This document shows, one piece after another, positions 1-10,351 of a DNA stretch of 64,000 nt (position 1 is the first letter of the stretch; every line of letters starts with the position of its first letter). The notes beneath the pieces were generated by a model. The model was not told the DNA's origin. It saw only the letters and a list, made by a program, of their open reading frames with translations, and did not search any database. Origin of the DNA: Axinella damicornis (taxonomy: Eukaryota; Porifera; Demospongiae; Axinellida; Axinellidae); NCBI GenBank assembly GCA_963931865.1, contig OZ007505.1:21490074-21554073 (forward strand), in the 5' to 3' direction. Made by a program: the position numbers and the translations under genes.

Positions 1-610
1 TAACCCTTTAACCACCGAATTCTTCCCACCAAGACAACACATTTTCATGCATTCAGCACACACCACTTTCGTAGGTACTCCTCTCCCACAGCATTCGCTC
101 CTCAGCGGCCAAACTTGGTGGGGCCCGCACACATGGAGAGACCCCTCTGGCAATACCGTTAATGATATTCATGACCCCCCACAAGGCCAGCAATCGGAGG
201 TCAAAGGTGGATGTCAGCCGGATTTTCGCCCAGCATTTCCCTAAACTTGGGCCAGATCTGACTGATGGCACAGCTTACACCACCAATTTGCAGGTTTTCT
301 TGAGGCCCTGGGTGGGGTCTATGAATATCATTAGAATCAAAAATTCTCGGGTCAATGAATCTCATTAAAATCAAAAGACGCCCATGACAGGCCGAAGGGG
401 GGGGCTGCCGCCCCCCCTTCGAAACCCCCCCGCTTGTACGTTTAGTGGGGGAGGCGCGCCGAAATCTGACCAAATTTTTGAGTTCGTGCCTTAAAGTCGT
501 CCCTAGGCCCTCTGAAGACTTTTTGGTCTCTTTTTGGACTGGCGAGAAGCCCTACAAGTGCATAGGGTCTAAATGACGCCTATAGACGTCAATGGGGCTT
601 AAAGGGTTAA
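1..610. mobile_element. TTAA-flanked MITE, copy 1 (left edge cut by window)
   Basis: Non-autonomous element with short inverted ends: it begins taaccctttaa and ends ttaaagggttaa. The same sequence recurs at 725-1336. Boundaries at TTAA with CCC/GGG just inside are the hallmark of piggyBac-type transposition (family knowledge). There is no transposase; the ORFs inside are short and are not credible proteins. It lies in the SUCLG2 intron. Confidence 0.75.
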
Positions 611-724
611 TGAGATTCATAGTTGGTGAGAATGGGCCCTCAAAACGGCCTAGACTTGCACTGTGTGCCAGTTTGGGATGGTTTGCCGATTTTTAATGAG
701 ATTCATTGATCCTCCATGCACATA

Positions 725-1336
725 TTAACCCTTTAACCACCGAATTCTTCCCACCAAGACAACACATTTTCATGCATTCAGCGCACACCACTTTCGTAGG
801 TACTCCTCTCCCACAGCATTCGCTCCTCAGCGGCCAAACTTGGTGGGGCCCGCACACATGGAGAGACCCCTCTGGCAATACCGTTAATGATATTCATGAC
901 CCCCCACAAGGCCAGCAATCGGAGGTCAAAGGTGGATGTCAGCCGGATTTTCGCCCAGCATTTCCCTAAACTTGGGCCAGATCTGACTGATGGCACAGCT
1001 TACACCACCAATTTGCAGGTTTTCTTGAGGCCCTGGGTGGGGTCTATGAATATCATTAGAATCAAAAATTCTCGGGTCAATGAATCTCATTAAAATCAAA
1101 AGACGCCCACGACAGGCCGAAGGGGGGGGGCTGCCGCCCCCCCTTCGAAACCCCCCCGCTTGTACGTTTAGTGGGGGAGGCGCGCCGAAATCTGACCAAA
1201 TTTTTGAGTTCGTGCCTTAAAGTCGTCCCTAGGCCCTCTGAAGACTTTTTGGTCTCTTTTTGGACTGGCGAGAAGCCCTACAAGTGCATAGGGTCTAAAT
1301 GACGCCTATAGACGTCAATGGGGCTTAAAGGGTTAA
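725..1336. mobile_element. TTAA-flanked MITE, copy 2
   Basis: Near-identical direct copy of the element at 1-610. The visible differences are a few substitutions and one extra G in a G-run near 1130. TTAA lies at 725-728 and 1333-1336. The 114 bp between the two copies (611-724) is unrelated sequence. Two insertions of a piggyBac-like MITE are more likely than a local duplication, because each copy has its own TTAA ends. Confidence 0.78.
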
Positions 1337-1385
1337 GGGTGTAGAGCATGCATGCAGCACTTGCGCGGGCGCATTGCGAAAAGCG

Positions 1386-1428
1386 ACGTACGTACCACGT
1401 ACGTACCACGTACGTACCACGTACCTAC
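1386..1428. repeat. Short tandem repeat, about 12-bp unit (gtacgtaccac)
   Basis: Three to four direct units of gtacgtaccac just right of the second MITE. It is intronic, with no coding potential. Confidence 0.7.
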
Positions 1429-1443
1429 GCATCCAGCACTGTG

Positions 1444-1465
1444 TCTCGGCACTTCGGTGCCGAGA
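1444..1465 (+). other. Perfect 9-bp hairpin with TTCG loop followed by A-run
   Basis: Stem tctcggcac / gtgccgaga closes a C(TTCG)G tetraloop, the extra-stable type, and is followed by six A. It lies in an intron of a minus-strand gene, so no role can be assigned. Confidence 0.5.
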
Positions 1466-1639
1466 AAAAAATCAAAACTACAGAAAATTCTGGGACCAGT
1501 TTGGACTCAAACCCAACACCTTCTGAATACCAGAGAGGGAAAGAGAGTTGACCAGCTGGAATTTGGCTGAGGGATAGGCCATTTCGGCCAAAAATGGACT
1601 AATGAACCAAAATTGGTATTGGGAAAAGACTTGGGAAGA

Positions 1640-2215
1640 GAACATTGCATTAGATATGTGAATGAGATATATGAAGCTGGGGATTGTGCCATTGTGGTCG
1701 GCATAAAAATAAACTTCATTTTTGTCATGGATTTGGGTCAAAATTCAACCTACAGCAAAGGGACATCGTTGGTTCATGCTGATCACAATGGTGTGCATGT
1801 AGGCCAAATGTTTCAGCTAAGTACTACATGTATGCTAGGTATCTTGGGCTAGGAATGAGATATGAAGCTGAAATTTGCACCATTGTGATCAGCATGAATG
1901 GAGCATTTCAGTGATATCCATTTTGCTGTAGGTTGAATTTTGACCGAAAATCATAAAAATCCATGGATTATAGCCTTTGATCGAGTGCGATTTTTGACAA
2001 AAATGTGACCAATATTAAAATTCGTTTTTAGGACATCAGTTGAAGGTTCTTTTCAAGCTGATCACAATGGTGCAAATCCCAGCTTCATATCTCATTCCTA
2101 GCCCAAGATACCTAGCATCTTAGCTGGCTCCATGCGCAAAGAAAGACATGTTGTATTCATGCATTTGAATGAGATATGAAGCTTGGTATTGTGCCATTGT
2201 GATCAGCATGTAAAG
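1640..2215. repeat. Dispersed repeat copies in inverted arrangement
   Basis: A motif of about 60 bp (gatcacaatggtg ... agcttcatatctcattc) occurs at about 1650-1715, 1840-1900, 2058-2120 and 2165-2212. The pair at 1840-1900 and 2058-2120 is in opposite orientation, giving a foldback of about 280 bp. It resembles a decayed MITE cluster in the SUCLG2 intron. No coding capacity is visible. Confidence 0.6.
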
Positions 2216-2254
2216 AACTGACATCCAAAACACCACAAGAGAGCTCTCTCTAAC

Positions 2255-4232
2255 CTTGAATATCTTCTCGGGTGTCTTCGCAGCCACCTCCTCAATGTCC
2301 ACACCTCCTGCTGGACTGCCGACCATGACCGGCCCTTGGTGGGAGCGATCCAGAACAATAGCAAAATAGGTCTCACGAGCTATATCCAGTGACTCTGCAA
2401 CCATCAACTGTGGTGTACGGTGTGAGTGTGTGAGGGTGAGGGTGTGGGGGTGGGAGGGTAAGTGGTATGTGTATGTGTGATGGGTGGTATGTGGTGTGCA
2501 GTGCGTGTTGTGAGCAGTGGGGGGCCCCCTGATAAACTTTTCTGTCACCTGTGAACACTGCTCAACTCTAAAGCCAGTATGTGTGTGTGTGTGAGGCCTA
2601 ACCTTGTTCCCAGGCCTTCCGACCACCAGCGTATGATCAAAACTACTAGAGATGGGGACATGGAGGGCCTGGGAGTGAGTGAGGCCTGTACAGTGATACT
2701 GATGACCCAGCTGTGCTTACCCTCTTCACGAGAACCCCGTCTCCAGTTGTCTGCTTGGTCTTCAGCTTATGTCCTATCATCTGCTCGGTGAGCGTTGCTA
2801 TGGAGTCCAGGCTGCCGTGGAGGGAGGGAAGACGGTGAGCGGTCTCATTCCCAGACCAGTCTGGGAACAAGACCAGGCTAGCACATGTGTGAAGGTGCAT
2901 GAAGATCATCCAGCCAGCAAAGACAACTCTGCTGGCTGGAATGGGACCATCAGCTATCAGGGCCAATGGTGTACCAACAGAGCCACTGAAGCAGCACAGC
3001 AGGTCATGCATAATCAGGCAGCCCTGCACTAACAAGAACTCATGATCAGGGGAAAAATTTTGACATTGTGAGGTCACATAGTAAGGCAGTTAAAATTGAA
3101 CCTAGTAGCAAGGTGGGGGCATGCCTCTAGATACTCCTGCATTTCATGCAGAAGCTTGCATGAGCTCTGCGGCTTAAAAATCGTGGCGACGCCACTGACA
3201 AATTATACACCACTTACTCCTTGGTGACTTTGACCCCACCCTGCAGTCCACTGGAGAACACACCCTTCCCTCTCCCCCCAGCCAAGATCTGCGCCTTCAC
3301 CACCACCTCGCGGACACCTGTCAGAACATTATTGCAAAACCGAAATGAAGTCAGCTGGGGTAGTTAGCAGGCAGGCTCCACATCAGCCTCATTCCTAGAC
3401 CCTCAGTGAATGGCCTGGAAATGAAACTAATTTGAGGAAAAAATAACTGCGGCCTTTGAAGGCCCAGTCTCCTGCATGACAAAATTCTTAATTACCACTC
3501 AACGTGAGCTTACCGAGCGCCTTTGCGGCCCTCCCTGCCTCCTCGGGGGTTTCGGCGATCTCAAAGTGCTGTGTGTTGATCCCGTACTGTTTCATCAGTC
3601 GCTTGCTCTGGTACTCGTGCAGGTCAAGGTGGCGCACTGGCACCACACAGCAGGCCGCCAGCTGGATCACGCAGGGGGAGAAATCAGAGCTAAATCCAAG
3701 GATCCTGTTTATGAAAAATTGGAGCTCTAGGTTCCAAGATCCCCTCTGCACAGACCATCCAGCTACTTATATATGTGACATAATGCTATGGGTGTGCATT
3801 AACAGGAGTGTAGGTACAGGTGCGGTGAGATTTCCAGACGTAGTCCTAGCTTTAGCTCTCCAGGAGCAGTTTTTACTAACAGCAGTACGCATCAGAAAGA
3901 TAGGGTATGCACATACAATTCCCATAAATCAGAAGAATTGCTGAAGTAAATATGTCTGGAAATTCCCTTCCTTAGCTCTTTACCAATGACTGCAAAAGCC
4001 GGTGTGGTGTGTTGATGTGGTGTACGTGCATGGCGTGGTATTCGTAGATTATCAGAAGGTTTTTGATGGCAGCAACAAAGGGTGATCATCCTCTACACTC
4101 AGAATGATACATTGAAACTAGAACTCTGGGAATGTGTCATACCATCCAGCTCACCTTTTGTGCTGCGACCCTTCTATGCAAGCGAACTGCGCCTCGCAAG
4201 AACCTTCTACTCGCATAATTCAGAGACGCCAT
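2255..4232 (-). CDS. SUCLG2: Succinyl-CoA ligase (GDP-forming) beta subunit, first five exons, mitochondrial (partial)
   Basis: TCA-cycle enzyme beta subunit that couples succinyl-CoA to succinate with nucleotide triphosphate synthesis in the mitochondrial matrix. Exons on the minus strand: 4155-4232, 3514-3661, 3218-3317, 2721-2811 and 2255-2407, all with GT/AG borders and matching phases. Exon 1 encodes a basic, acid-free presequence ([14 protein letters not shown]...), typical for mitochondrial import. Exon 2 carries [10 protein letters not shown], the conserved start of the mature chain. Exon 3 carries the ATP-grasp glycine-rich segment [14 protein letters not shown]. Exon 4 reads [13 protein letters not shown], and exon 5 reads [16 protein letters not shown]. 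The [12 protein letters not shown] wording is closer to the GTP-type subunit (SUCLG2) than to SUCLA2 (SSHGGVNIEDVA), from family knowledge. The remaining C-terminal half must lie left of the window. It is divergent from TMEM243, with 236 bp between start codons. Confidence 0.93.
2905..3008 (-). repeat. tRNA-like SINE fragment, diverged
   Basis: About 100 bp (agccagcaaagac ... gaagcagcacagcaggtcat) that is clearly related to the tRNA-like copy at 24342-24417. The A/B-box region is more degraded. It lies in the SUCLG2 intron between exons 3 and 4. Confidence 0.55.
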
Positions 4233-4468
4233 ATTCAATATTCCACCCGTACCTGTACCAACGTTGCCACGCCCACACCATGCTTGCGGTTCATCTCGGC
4301 TACCGTATTTCCATATCCCATATCAGGATCCACGATCGATCATATCACTGCATGCACTGAGCTGCACTGTTAATCACTACGCCACGCCCTCTTCCATGAT
4401 CAGCAGACTCGGATCGTACTGGTAAACAAGCACAGGGCTAGCTCAGCTGACCTCTGAAGTGTAGGAGA
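4233..4468. promoter_or_regulatory. Bidirectional promoter region SUCLG2 / TMEM243
   Basis: The 236 bp between two opposed start codons must hold the 5' UTRs and promoters of both genes. No TATA box or other firm motif was recognised. Confidence 0.5.
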
Positions 4469-6395
4469 ATGGATCAGCCACTGTTTGGGGAAACTAGGAG
4501 GAGGGTGAGGCAGTAGATCTAGTTCATAGTCCGGAGCAATCACTGAACTAAGTTAATTATACTGAGTAGTGTTTTTGAGAAGCTGGCCTAAATTGAGAAA
4601 CCTCCGTTTTTGTTGCTGGTTCACTTCCGGCAGCTCCGGAGGAGGAATAGTCCTTGATGGATACTAGCATAGATAATAGAACGTAATTATCTATGATACT
4701 AGTCCTGGAACGAGACTAGATGGATACTCCTTCCCACTCTTGAACATGCTCAAGTTGGCCTCGTTCCCAGGCCTACCCTGTTTTATCTGTTCTTCGGTTT
4801 GCATTGACGGATGCGGAAGAGTGGCGTGGCGAAAAACGGGGAAGGCCTGGTATTATCCATCATGTGATTGATGTCAGGTGGACGTAGCCCCCCTCGTCCA
4901 CCTGACATCAATCACATCCTGCATTGTGTTGTGGCCCAACTGCAAATAAGTTTAAAACTGGCCGACTAAGTTGTGTAAGAGTCTTGACTAGCCGCAGCGT
5001 TTGAACCGAGCCGACTGGATGATGGACTGCTTCAGGACCTGCTGAAATGACTACGAGCCCCGCCCCCCTATGTCCATCTCGCGTCCACCTGTCATCACTT
5101 ACGTGATGAATGATACCAGGCCTTCCCCGTTCTTCTCTGCTCTTCTGCATCCTTGTATTATTGTCAACACAAACCGAAGAACAGAAAGAACGGAACGGAG
5201 TAGGCCTGGGGCTAGCTCAAAGTATCGGTGCTTCCGTGTACCCTAAATATGTAGCTATGTTGGTAGTTGTGAGCCACATAGTGGCCTCGGCCCATTTCAC
5301 TCAATCTAACGAATGTGCACGTCCCATTTCATTGACAATTTAGGTTAGAGTTAAAGATTTGATTAGACTGAAGTCTGAGACAAATGTGATGAGTTAGACG
5401 AATGGGTATACATCTATTGCACTCAGCGGAGAACAAAGCACTTTTTGACTTCCTCTAAATATGTGCGATAAACATGAGCAGTACCAGTAACAGGCACTAG
5501 AAAGTCCTTCACCCTCTCTTTGCTGTTTGTAGTGGCAAACAGAGGCACAGATTTGTGGCTGCAGTGTCTCATATGCAATGTAATTCACTTTCATCCATAC
5601 AGGATAAAATCATCAACATTGTTGTTGCCATAGTGACAGCTGTCATAGTGGGGGTGAGTTTGCATGACATGCGCCCTGGAGAACGTATTAGAAAATAATC
5701 GGGTAAATCTGTAGCCTGCATTGTATAACGTAATACATTAAGTACAGTATTAAGCTCAGCCGCACACATGCCACGAGGCTTGGAAGCTGCCAGCCATGCC
5801 CTGGTTTAATATTGACCATCCATGGCTTCAAAATTACGCAAGATATTGTTGCCACTATGGGATGGTGTATAATATGGTGCCTTTCTTCATGCAGCTGACA
5901 GTGATCATGGCGATCATCTCCAGCTTGCTGCTGGGTACCAGCAAGTGTCTGAGGCTGTACCAACATGCTCAGAATTTCTGCGTCTATGGCGTCGACATTG
6001 CCCTGTGTCTGGTGATCATTCTGCTGCTGGTACCACAGATTGTGGTGGTAAGAGCTATTCACTGTAACATAGCCTCTCACTGTGTTTGCCAAGCTCTCGA
6101 AGTACAGGGAACATGGTTGACCACCGCTTGTTGCCCGAGATGAAAGAAAAGACATAGTACATGTACATGAAGTGATGAAATGGCACTCATTTCTAACGGC
6201 ACCCATGCACCCCCACATGCACACACACACACAACCACACCCACCCTACAGGCCTACTGGTACAGACGAGGGGAACTAGAGCCAAAGTTTAGGACTCTAA
6301 TATACTACAATGCGTTTGTGACGATGGTTCTCTGTGTGTGTGCTAATTTGTACTTCCTTCAAGTGGGGTTCAGTGGGGTCCCGCCTGCACTCTAA
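4469..6395 (+). CDS. TMEM243: Transmembrane protein 243 homologue
   Basis: Small multi-pass membrane protein of unknown function, conserved in animals. Four exons: 4469-4504, 5603-5653, 5895-6047 and 6252-6395, all phase 0, giving about 127 aa (human about 118). The start exon encodes MDQPLFGETRRR, matching the conserved N-terminal PLFGET. It joins to DKIINIVVAIVT (the family KDRIINLVV segment). The last exon encodes YWYRRGELEPKF and RTLIYYNAF, then CANLYF, which together are the family signature. About four hydrophobic segments are visible. The insertion SKCLRLYQHAQNFC in exon 3 is longer than in the human protein. An A-rich stretch (attaaaatata, near 6530) could supply the poly(A) signal. 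Intron 1 holds a 459-bp MITE. The gene converges on NME7. Confidence 0.88.
4756..5214. mobile_element. TAGCCTCGTTCCC-type MITE (large member) in TMEM243 intron 1
   Basis: Long inverted arms: cctcgttcccaggcctac on the left and gtaggcctggggcta on the right. Inner arms include ctgttcttcggtttg and caaaccgaagaacag, with a second inverted pair around 4860-4920 and 5085-5130. The flanks TGCTCAAGT and GCTCAAAGT are an imperfect 9-bp target duplication. No ORF of interest. Confidence 0.7.
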
Positions 6396-6640
6396 TCCAC
6401 ACTCCACAGGTCACAATCACACTCTTTGAAATTTTCAGATTCTTCTACTTACATTTGACTGTGAGCTCTTTTTGTCTGTGCTGTGAATTGTACTGTAACA
6501 CTTGTGTACTTCAAATGTTAATTAACGCAATTAAAATATATGATCGTACATACTGATGTATGGGCATAGAGGAATAGAAATGGTAGTATGGGTATAGAAG
6601 AGAGCTTGTTTGAGTATGTAGCTAGATGCTGTAGCTTAGC

Positions 6641-7759
6641 TCAGCTGTCAAGAATTTTGAAAAAGTACTCAACTTCTAGGATGTTGTCGTCAGGTAAGTC
6701 TGTACAGTGCAGAGCATTTCTGATCTTGTCCTGGCCAAATTTAGCCCTCATTGTGTGTGGCCTCAGGTGACGAGCTATTTCCGGATCAGCAGGCCCGACT
6801 AGCTCCCGAAACGTGGCATGAGCATTGCTTCCGCTCACCTCTATAGCTATGCATGGCCCAGAGGTAAGCTCCTCCACCATGCTATTGTACTCGGCCACAA
6901 CCCCTTTGTACACCTCAAAGAATTCCTCTGCATTTGCCTTCTCCATGTAGTGCAGCTGCAGCGCTGTGACCTGCAGACCTGCACCTGTGATCTCTTGGAT
7001 AATCTTCCCAGCTGACCCCTCCATGACTGCATGGGGTTTAATAATACCCAGAGTGCAGTCACCAAATCTGGCCGTGTTCTTGCGCCGACGTTTCGCCCCA
7101 AAGAAGAACTCAGCTTCTCGTTGTGAGGACTCCAGTGAATCAGATCCATGGCATGCATTTCGTGTTGTGTCAGTGCCAAACTGTGCCCGGATCGAGCCTG
7201 GAGCTTCTTGTCGTGCCACTGCTGAGTCTGTTGGGCCGATGATCTCCCTCCATTTCGTCACCGCTTCTTCCCCAGTCACTTCAAAGGCAATAATTGGGCC
7301 AGATGTCATGAAGCTGATCAACCGTTCAAAGAAGGGCTTTCCCTCGTGGTCTGCATAGAATTCGCTCGCTTCTTTTGGGGAGAGCTGCACCATTTTGGCT
7401 TGGCAGATGATGAAGCCCTCGCTTGTGACCCGATCGAAAATCTTACCCAACTTGGAGAGACAGTCTGGTTTGATCATTCCCAGCGTCTTCTCCTTCTTAA
7501 CTTTGAGCTTTTTCGTGGTAAATTCGTCGCCAAAGTCGGTAATTGTGAGCTGGCGAGAGTGGATGTTGACGATTGCCCCAATGAATAGGTCCTTCAACTT
7601 CAGGTGCTCACATTTGGACCTCTTGAGAAAGAGCCTCCGGTTTTTGATGTCAAACATTTCCACTGTGCTGTCCCCAGGGTAGAACAGCAGCTGGTACGGC
7701 CTGATGAGGGAGGCATTGGGGTCGTACCACTCCGCTATGAACGCATATCTCGCATCCAT
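6641..7759 (-). CDS. NME7: Nucleoside diphosphate kinase 7 (DM10 + two NDK domains), single exon
   Basis: Ciliary/centrosomal NDPK of the axonemal DM10 family; NDK domains transfer phosphate between nucleotides through a phosphohistidine. The first ATG at 7759 gives 372 aa (human 376); an in-frame GTG lies two codons earlier. Residues about 1-90 form the DM10 domain (WYDPNASLIRPYQLLFYPGD). NDK-A starts at KTLGMIKPD and contains RNACHGSDS. NDK-B starts at CTLGIIKPHAVMEG and contains RNALHCTDLPDD. Both active-site histidines are present (about H204 and H351), so neither domain looks dead. The linker carries a basic AKRRRK patch. The ORF is continuous, without introns, unlike most neighbours. 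It is divergent from the DUF2961 gene, with 91 bp between start codons, which suggests a shared promoter. Confidence 0.96.
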   Translation of the reverse strand: MDARYAFIAEWYDPNASLIRPYQLLFYPGDSTVEMFDIKNRRLFLKRSKCEHLKLKDLFIGAIVNIHSRQLTITDFGDEFTTKKLKVKKEKTLGMIKPDCLSKLGKIFDRVTSEGFIICQAKMVQLSPKEASEFYADHEGKPFFERLISFMTSGPIIAFEVTGEEAVTKWREIIGPTDSAVARQEAPGSIRAQFGTDTTRNACHGSDSLESSQREAEFFFGAKRRRKNTARFGDCTLGIIKPHAVMEGSAGKIIQEITGAGLQVTALQLHYMEKANAEEFFEVYKGVVAEYNSMVEELTSGPCIAIEVSGSNAHATFRELVGPADPEIARHLRPHTMRAKFGQDKIRNALHCTDLPDDNILEVEYFFKILDS

Positions 7760-7850
7760 GTTCACTCAGTTACATGTGTTCACGTTGCTTGGCAACAGTT
7801 GCAAACGTCACGTGATAAAGTAAGTCATGTGATCTTTATAATTATGTTGG
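7760..7850. promoter_or_regulatory. Very short bidirectional promoter NME7 / DUF2961 gene
   Basis: Only 91 bp separates the two start codons. It contains tcacgtgat, a CACGTG E-box core near 7810. No TATA box was recognised. Confidence 0.5.
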
Positions 7851-10170
7851 ATGATCGACGCGATCGTGATGGCGTGGAGGAATTTTCTTTCCCTTGCGCT
7901 TCTCATTCTGGCGTGGGGTTCGGTTGTGAAAGCCTATGTGCCGGTCAGTGCCAACATGCGCTCTTTCTCCTCGGCTATCAAGGGCGGTATGATCATGCCA
8001 GACAAAGAGAAGACCCTCTATGAGCACAGCACTGGACAGTCAGGAGTGATTACAGAACAATGGTTCACAGGTAAGTAAGATAATGCACGAGCCGAAGGCG
8101 AGTGCATTATCCGCCCTAGACCGTTAACTAGATTGCCCGAGTGCACTAAAGCCCGTAATGCAATGCAAACTGGTATCTAAACTGCTTAGTGCAACTCACT
8201 GACCCGAAACAGCCGTTGATCTTTGAAAAGTGTGCATTAGGCCACTCCAACGGGCTATTCCATTAAATAGTCGTACACCCCCTGCAGAGGACTGTTAATT
8301 ATGTCCCATGGGGGGTGTTGCCAAGTAATTGCGTCCTAGGGGGTAAAAATGCTAAAATGATTGTGTCCTGGGGGGTATAAATGCCAAATTAATGGTGTCC
8401 CACGGGGGTAGAGGAACCTTTTTAATTGTGTCCCAGGGGGACTATGTTGCTAATTTGCTGTCCTAGGGGGGAATTAAAATCGGTTCCTCTGCAGGGGGTG
8501 AACGACTATTTAATGGAATAGCCCAACTTGTATATATGTTTCTGGTCCACCGCCCGCTGCGTACTAGGCCTCCCAGTGTTAAGTGCCCGCACAACGATTA
8601 TTCGGCTGACGCATGCACCGACACTGGCGGCAAATTCCAATTACTTGTGTGGGCGTTCCGCACAGCTCCAACTGTTATAAACTAGCTTTACGTACGTTTT
8701 CAGGTAACGATCATCAGTGAATATAGTACATTACTTTTTGTAGGTGACGGAAGACTCATTACAAGAGAGCGAGCTCATTCACGAGATACAAGTTTCGACA
8801 TTTGTGAAGGGGCTCAGGGACAGCCGTGGGGCTGAAAGAGCGTATTGCAAAGTCGGTGCTAGCTGAGCCACACCTTCGAGCGTGTTTATCTACTGAAAAG
8901 GCACTAGCCTCGCTGTAGCTGCCTTGCAGAGCACGTCCAGCGACTTGCTGGCGAACCACATCCCTCAAAGCACGCCCACCTCGAGCCACGCCCATGGAGA
9001 ACGGTACTATTACAGCCACTCTGATCAGCTTGTGCTTACAGAGGATGGTGTCCATGATGCTGTCTGATTTGTTGAGGGTCGTACTAACTCAAGCTAAAGT
9101 TGCAATCCAATTAAACAGCTTGGGTAAGGGAGGAGATTTCTGTACACGACACTTCACGGCCTCGCATTCGCTCCCTTACTCCAATTTATGGTAAGTGAAC
9201 ATGCATACCCTACCTCCAATGCTGTACTGCTGTTAGAAAAGAACTGCTGCTGGAGAGCGAATGCTGGGCACGTGTCCGGAAATCCCCTCCCTTACCAACC
9301 CAAAACAATATGAGAACGTCCTATATATCTTCCACTTCAGGTCTGAATGTGATGGATGAGAACATGCGAATCAGAATCTATATCGACGGGGAGGATGACG
9401 CTAGTCTGGACTTCCAGGTGCTGCTGGCCCATGGGATAGGCTTTGGGGAAAGTCTGGAGGCCCAGTACATCCCCTGGGGTACCAAAAGAATAGCTCACGA
9501 TGCAAATGGAGGGATTTACGATACATATCAGATCCCCTTTATGAAATCATTTAAGGTGACTGCCACCCATCCGAAAGGGGGCCTTTTCTGGTACATCATT
9601 CGAGGAGTGGAAAACTTTCCCCTTGTGATTGGCAACTTACAGCTTCCTGCTTCAACAAGACTCAGGCTTTATAAAAACATCAACTTTTTATTGCAGCCAT
9701 ACGACTTCTTGCCTCTGGTGGATGTTACTGACACTGCTGGTGCAGTGTACCAGATTACCTTAGCAACCAACAGTTCCAACTATTACTATCTTGAAGCCTG
9801 CATGCGTGCAAGGATTGATGGTGCTGCAAACACCACGTGGCTCTCCTCTGGGACGGAGGATTTCTTCCTGTCTGCTTACTATTTTGATAACGGGGTGTAC
9901 CACACTCAGAACTCTGGCTTGACTTACAAGGACAACAAAGGAGCAATGTCAGCGTACAAGTTCTTTGAGAATGACCCACTGCTGTTCAGTAAGTCTCTTG
10001 AGCTGGCCTGGCGGTGTGGAGAGAAACGTGACGGTGTTGATGGCTGTCCCTCGGACTATCCTCCCCCTGGTGTAGATAGCCCAAGAGCTGGAGAGCCTGT
10101 AAAAGGCACAGTGTTGTCCAATACAACAGTGACTACTTACGCCTGGGTATACGAGTGGCAGTACACCTGA
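7851..10170 (+). CDS. Secreted DUF2961-family protein (GH172-like)
   Basis: Two exons, 7851-8070 and 9341-10170, join in phase 1 to encode 349 aa. The N-terminus is a clear signal peptide (NFLSLALLILAWGSVVKA) after two possible starts, 7851 and 7869. The body matches DUF2961: IRIYIDGEDDASLDFQV, then a jelly-roll-like strand series, then GTEDFFLSAYYF, the family counterpart of G-T-E-D-Y-F. The family is related to glycoside hydrolase family 172 (difructose anhydride and arabinofuranoside enzymes). The acidic residues of the GTED motif are retained, so enzymatic activity on a carbohydrate is possible but not shown. The C-terminal part is Cys-poor, with PSDYPPPGVDSP before a final beta segment. 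The 1.27-kb intron holds a foldback element. It is unknown whether the protein is digestive or matrix-directed. Confidence 0.85.
8249..8523. mobile_element. Foldback/MITE-like element in DUF2961 intron
   Basis: Inverted ends gggctattccattaaatagt (left) and actatttaatggaatagccc (right). The inside has four to five degenerate copies of a gtcccaggggggt-type motif. No ORF is present. It lies wholly inside the intron. Confidence 0.7.
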
Positions 10171-10351
10171 ATCATGTTATGTGCATTGTATTACCTCAGT
10201 CCAAATACTTCCTAAGGAACTTTCCTGCATATTTATACTTCCAGTTTATACGGAAATTCTGCACAGATTGTTGCATGAGCCTATTACGTGTACACCAACA
10301 GTATAACAATAATTATAATCGAAAGAGAAACAAAGAGAAGCTGCCTCTGCA

